Part shown: one piece after another, positions 20,248-21,734 of the stretch
Layout of the letters: each line of letters opens with the position of its first letter
How positions within the stretch are numbered: position 1 is the first letter of the stretch
From: a virus
Direction: 5' to 3' (one strand)
IMG/VR virus record: IMGVR_UViG_3300020463_002082
Coordinates: 1 to 21,734 of that record
Length of the DNA stretch: 21,734 bases
Notes under the pieces: model-generated
What the model saw: the letters and a program-made list of their open reading frames with translations, nothing else
Told to the model about the DNA's origin: nothing
Database searches by the model: none
Program-made: the position numbers and the translations under genes

Positions 20248-21273
20248 CTAATTGTTTAAAGGTGCCTTGATTGTTGGATGACTTTCATAATTATGTAATT
20301 CATAACTAAAATTCCCATTCAGTATATCTACTTTACTTACTTCTAATTCAGGTAAACAATAAGGTTCTCTTTTTATTAGTTCATCGGCTTGCTCTAAATG
20401 ATTTAAATATAAATGACAGTCACCTAAATTTCCAATAAGTTGATCAGGTACCATATTTACTTCATCCGCGATAAGCTTAAGTAATAATGCATAACTTGCA
20501 ATGTTGAATGGTAATCCTAAAAATACATCAACAGATCTTTGATTCCACATTAAACTAATTTTTCTTTTAGGTACATTATCTTTATCTAAAAAGTCATGGT
20601 CTAAATTTTTAGCAAAATGAAGACTTTTTCCTAAACGATTACAAAAGATTTCCTTTCTTTCTTCTAGTGTTAGTTCAGTTGTGTAAATCTGAAAACCATA
20701 ATGGCATGGTGGAAGTTTCATATAAATTAATTCCGATACATTCCATGCATTAACCATTAGTCTTCTACTGTCTGGGTTTTCTTTAATGTTTTTGATGAGG
20801 TCTGCTATTTGATCTACTCCAGGTTTCTCTTCTCCCATTCTTTTAAGTCCACCCCAATCTCTCCATTGCTTTCCATATATAAATCCTAGGTTACCCCATT
20901 GTTTGCTGAAGTCATCATCTTCTAATATCCTTTTTTCAAAATCTTTAACATTAAGATAGTCATTATCTAATTCCCACATATGAGTTCTCTCATAAACATT
21001 GTAAGCATCACCAGTCCATATATGACAGTTGTTTTCTAACAACCATCTTAAATCGGTTCTTCCTTTTAAAAACCATCCTAATTCTGTTACCATAGATTTA
21101 AAGGCCATCTTCTTTGTAGTTAAAAGAGGATAACCTTGAGACATATCCCATCTGATAGTGTAACCAAAAATTGACTTGGTTCCTATACCAGTTCGGTCTT
21201 CTTTTTCTACTCCATGTCTAAGAATAGTTTCTAACAGATCTTTATACTGTTCATCTATGTTGTAATCTCCCAT
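20248..21273 (-). CDS. thyA: thymidylate synthase
   Basis: The protein has 341 residues. It is folate-dependent ThyA: 'EDRTGIGTKSIFG' (25-37), 'FIYGKQWRDW', the phosphate-binding arginines 'DSRRLMVNAWN' (168-178), the catalytic Cys190 in 'LPPCHYGFQIY', 'NQRSVDVFLGLPFNIASYA' (244-262), 'GDCHLYLNH' and 'REPYCLPEL'. It methylates dUMP to dTMP with methylene-tetrahydrofolate. It is longer than E. coli ThyA (264), mainly because of a charged insertion at about 199-236 in the hairpin after the active-site strand. With dCMP deaminase it forms a phage route from dCMP to dTMP. The start lies 4 nt below an AATAAATA; no SD. Confidence 0.97.
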   Translation of the reverse strand: MGDYNIDEQYKDLLETILRHGVEKEDRTGIGTKSIFGYTIRWDMSQGYPLLTTKKMAFKSMVTELGWFLKGRTDLRWLLENNCHIWTGDAYNVYERTHMWELDNDYLNVKDFEKRILEDDDFSKQWGNLGFIYGKQWRDWGGLKRMGEEKPGVDQIADLIKNIKENPDSRRLMVNAWNVSELIYMKLPPCHYGFQIYTTELTLEERKEIFCNRLGKSLHFAKNLDHDFLDKDNVPKRKISLMWNQRSVDVFLGLPFNIASYALLLKLIADEVNMVPDQLIGNLGDCHLYLNHLEQADELIKREPYCLPELEVSKVDILNGNFSYELHNYESHPTIKAPLNN

Positions 21274-21318
21274 GTCCTATTTATTATTATATGTAAAAAA
21301 GCAAGTTGGTTTAAAATA

Positions 21319-21345
21319 GAGAAGCCGGGCAAAACCCAGCTTCTC
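21319..21345 (-). terminator. hairpin terminator below the 75-residue gene
   Basis: On the minus strand GAGAAGC, a mismatch, GGG, loop TTTTG, CCC, GCTTCTC form a strong GC-containing stem of 10 pairs, followed by TATTTTAAA. It lies 24 nt after the stop at 21370. It is the strongest hairpin in the window outside the tRNAs and separates this gene from thyA. Confidence 0.75.
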
Positions 21346-21369
21346 AAAATAAAGTATATAATGTTTAAA

Positions 21370-21597
21370 TTACTTCTTGTCAGTAAAGAATGATACTACA
21401 ATAATTAAAACTATCAAACCAACAAACCCACCTTGACCGATAGCGGTAACTAAGTTTGTTAAGTTAGCAATTACGTCCATTCCAAATACCGTAGTACCTG
21501 TAAGAACTTGCCATAAGATAGTTAAAGGTAATACTGCCATTAAAAGACCACCTAGACCTTTTAAGAATCCTGTTACTAAATTGAATACATTTTCCAT
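21370..21597 (-). CDS. small hydrophobic two-TM protein
   Basis: The protein has 75 residues. A short amphipathic start ('MENVFNLVTGFLKG') leads to TM1 (about 13-34) and TM2 (about 55-71), with Gly-rich packing motifs ('GLGGLLMAVLP', 'GQGGFVGLIV') and a basic tail 'TDKK'. It has its own upstream region and strong terminator, so it may be highly expressed as a single gene. Size and topology suit a holin or a small virion membrane-like protein; I cannot tell which. Confidence 0.7.
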   Translation of the reverse strand: MENVFNLVTGFLKGLGGLLMAVLPLTILWQVLTGTTVFGMDVIANLTNLVTAIGQGGFVGLIVLIIVVSFFTDKK

Positions 21598-21628
21598 ATT
21601 ATTAATTTTTTTAGTTTTTACTATGTTC

Positions 21629-21667
21629 GGATAAAAGCCTATGTCCTAGAATATAGGACTTCTATCC
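21629..21667 (-). terminator. hairpin below the right-edge gene
   Basis: An inner perfect stem (GTCCTA, loop TATTC, TAGGAC; 21643-21659) is nested in an outer GGATA/TATCC pairing. On the minus strand it follows the stop at 21693 by 26 nt and contains CTTTTAT on its trailing side. It is probably the terminator of the edge gene, though the T-run lies inside the outer stem. Confidence 0.5.
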
Positions 21668-21692
21668 AAAACTATTTTCTGATTTGTTTTTC

Positions 21693-21734
21693 TTAAAACT
21701 TTAAGCCAACGCCTAACTGTAGATTAGTCGTTTT
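21693..21734 (-). CDS. 3' end of a gene cut by the window edge, possibly a beta-barrel protein
   Basis: The last 13 codons before a TAA at 21693-21695 read KTTNLQLGVGLKF. Alternating hydrophobic residues and a C-terminal Phe are typical of the last strand of an outer-membrane beta-barrel. The hairpin just downstream supports a real gene end. The call rests on very little sequence. Confidence 0.45.
   Translation of the reverse strand, partial: KTTNLQLGVGLKF

Overview
The window reads as part of the genome of a large tailed phage that infects a marine-type member of the Bacteroidetes, probably a flavobacterium. Phage signs are very tight gene packing (TAATG and ATGA overlaps), a nucleotide and DNA-repair set (thymidylate synthase, dCMP deaminase, ATP-dependent DNA ligase, a PseT-type phosphatase), three tRNA genes, a collagen-like fibre and many short genes of unknown function. 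Signs of a flavobacterial host are a protein with a type IX secretion (T9SS) C-terminal sorting domain, signal peptides ending in '..GQ', A-rich leaders without Shine-Dalgarno sites, and low GC. T4-like traits are the ligase and PseT-type phosphatase, TATAAATA-like late-promoter candidates, and N-termini resembling T4 capsid-targeting sequences.

Layout, left to right. Positions 1-7.8 kb (all minus strand) carry envelope and virion-type genes: a gene cut by the left edge, a secreted thioredoxin-fold protein without its CxxC, a one-TM coiled-coil protein, a secreted beta-barrel-like protein, a 1021-residue T9SS cargo protein with about 14 Cys/Asp repeats, and a 930-residue collagen-like fibre. 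Positions 7.8-10.9 kb hold an unknown gene lacking any ATG, dCMP deaminase, a HAD phosphatase and DNA ligase. Positions 11-13.1 kb hold a DnaJ/CbpA-like co-chaperone and five small genes. Positions 13.16-14.68 kb are the only clear plus-strand block, four overlapping or closely spaced genes of which three share a Phe-rich N-terminal motif. Positions 14.68-17.1 kb return to the minus strand: M23 peptidase plus 3D-like domain, a 59-residue PspC protein, a DksA-type zinc finger protein, a PseT-like phosphatase and ribosomal protein bS21. Positions 17.1-19.4 kb hold tRNA-Gln, a 0.63-kb ORF-free structured stretch (probable large noncoding RNA), a hexapeptide-repeat protein, tRNA-Arg, a UDG-like protein, two small genes and tRNA-Leu. 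Positions 19.4-21.7 kb hold two small membrane proteins, a SET-domain protein, ThyA, a two-TM protein with its own terminator, and the last codons of another gene.

How it may work together (inference): the metabolic genes supply and repair DNA. bS21, the tRNAs, the DksA-like finger, DnaJ and perhaps the SET protein and the ncRNA would redirect host translation, transcription and protein folding. The T9SS cargo, beta-barrel and thioredoxin-like proteins would be exported to the host envelope or act at the virion-cell interface. A 42-bp element in front of the ligase and the PseT-like gene, with a shorter relative at 13.14 kb, looks like a phage-specific promoter class.

The points most worth following are the large ncRNA, the phage-encoded T9SS cargo protein, bS21 in an SD-less host, and the candidate capsid-targeting tags.
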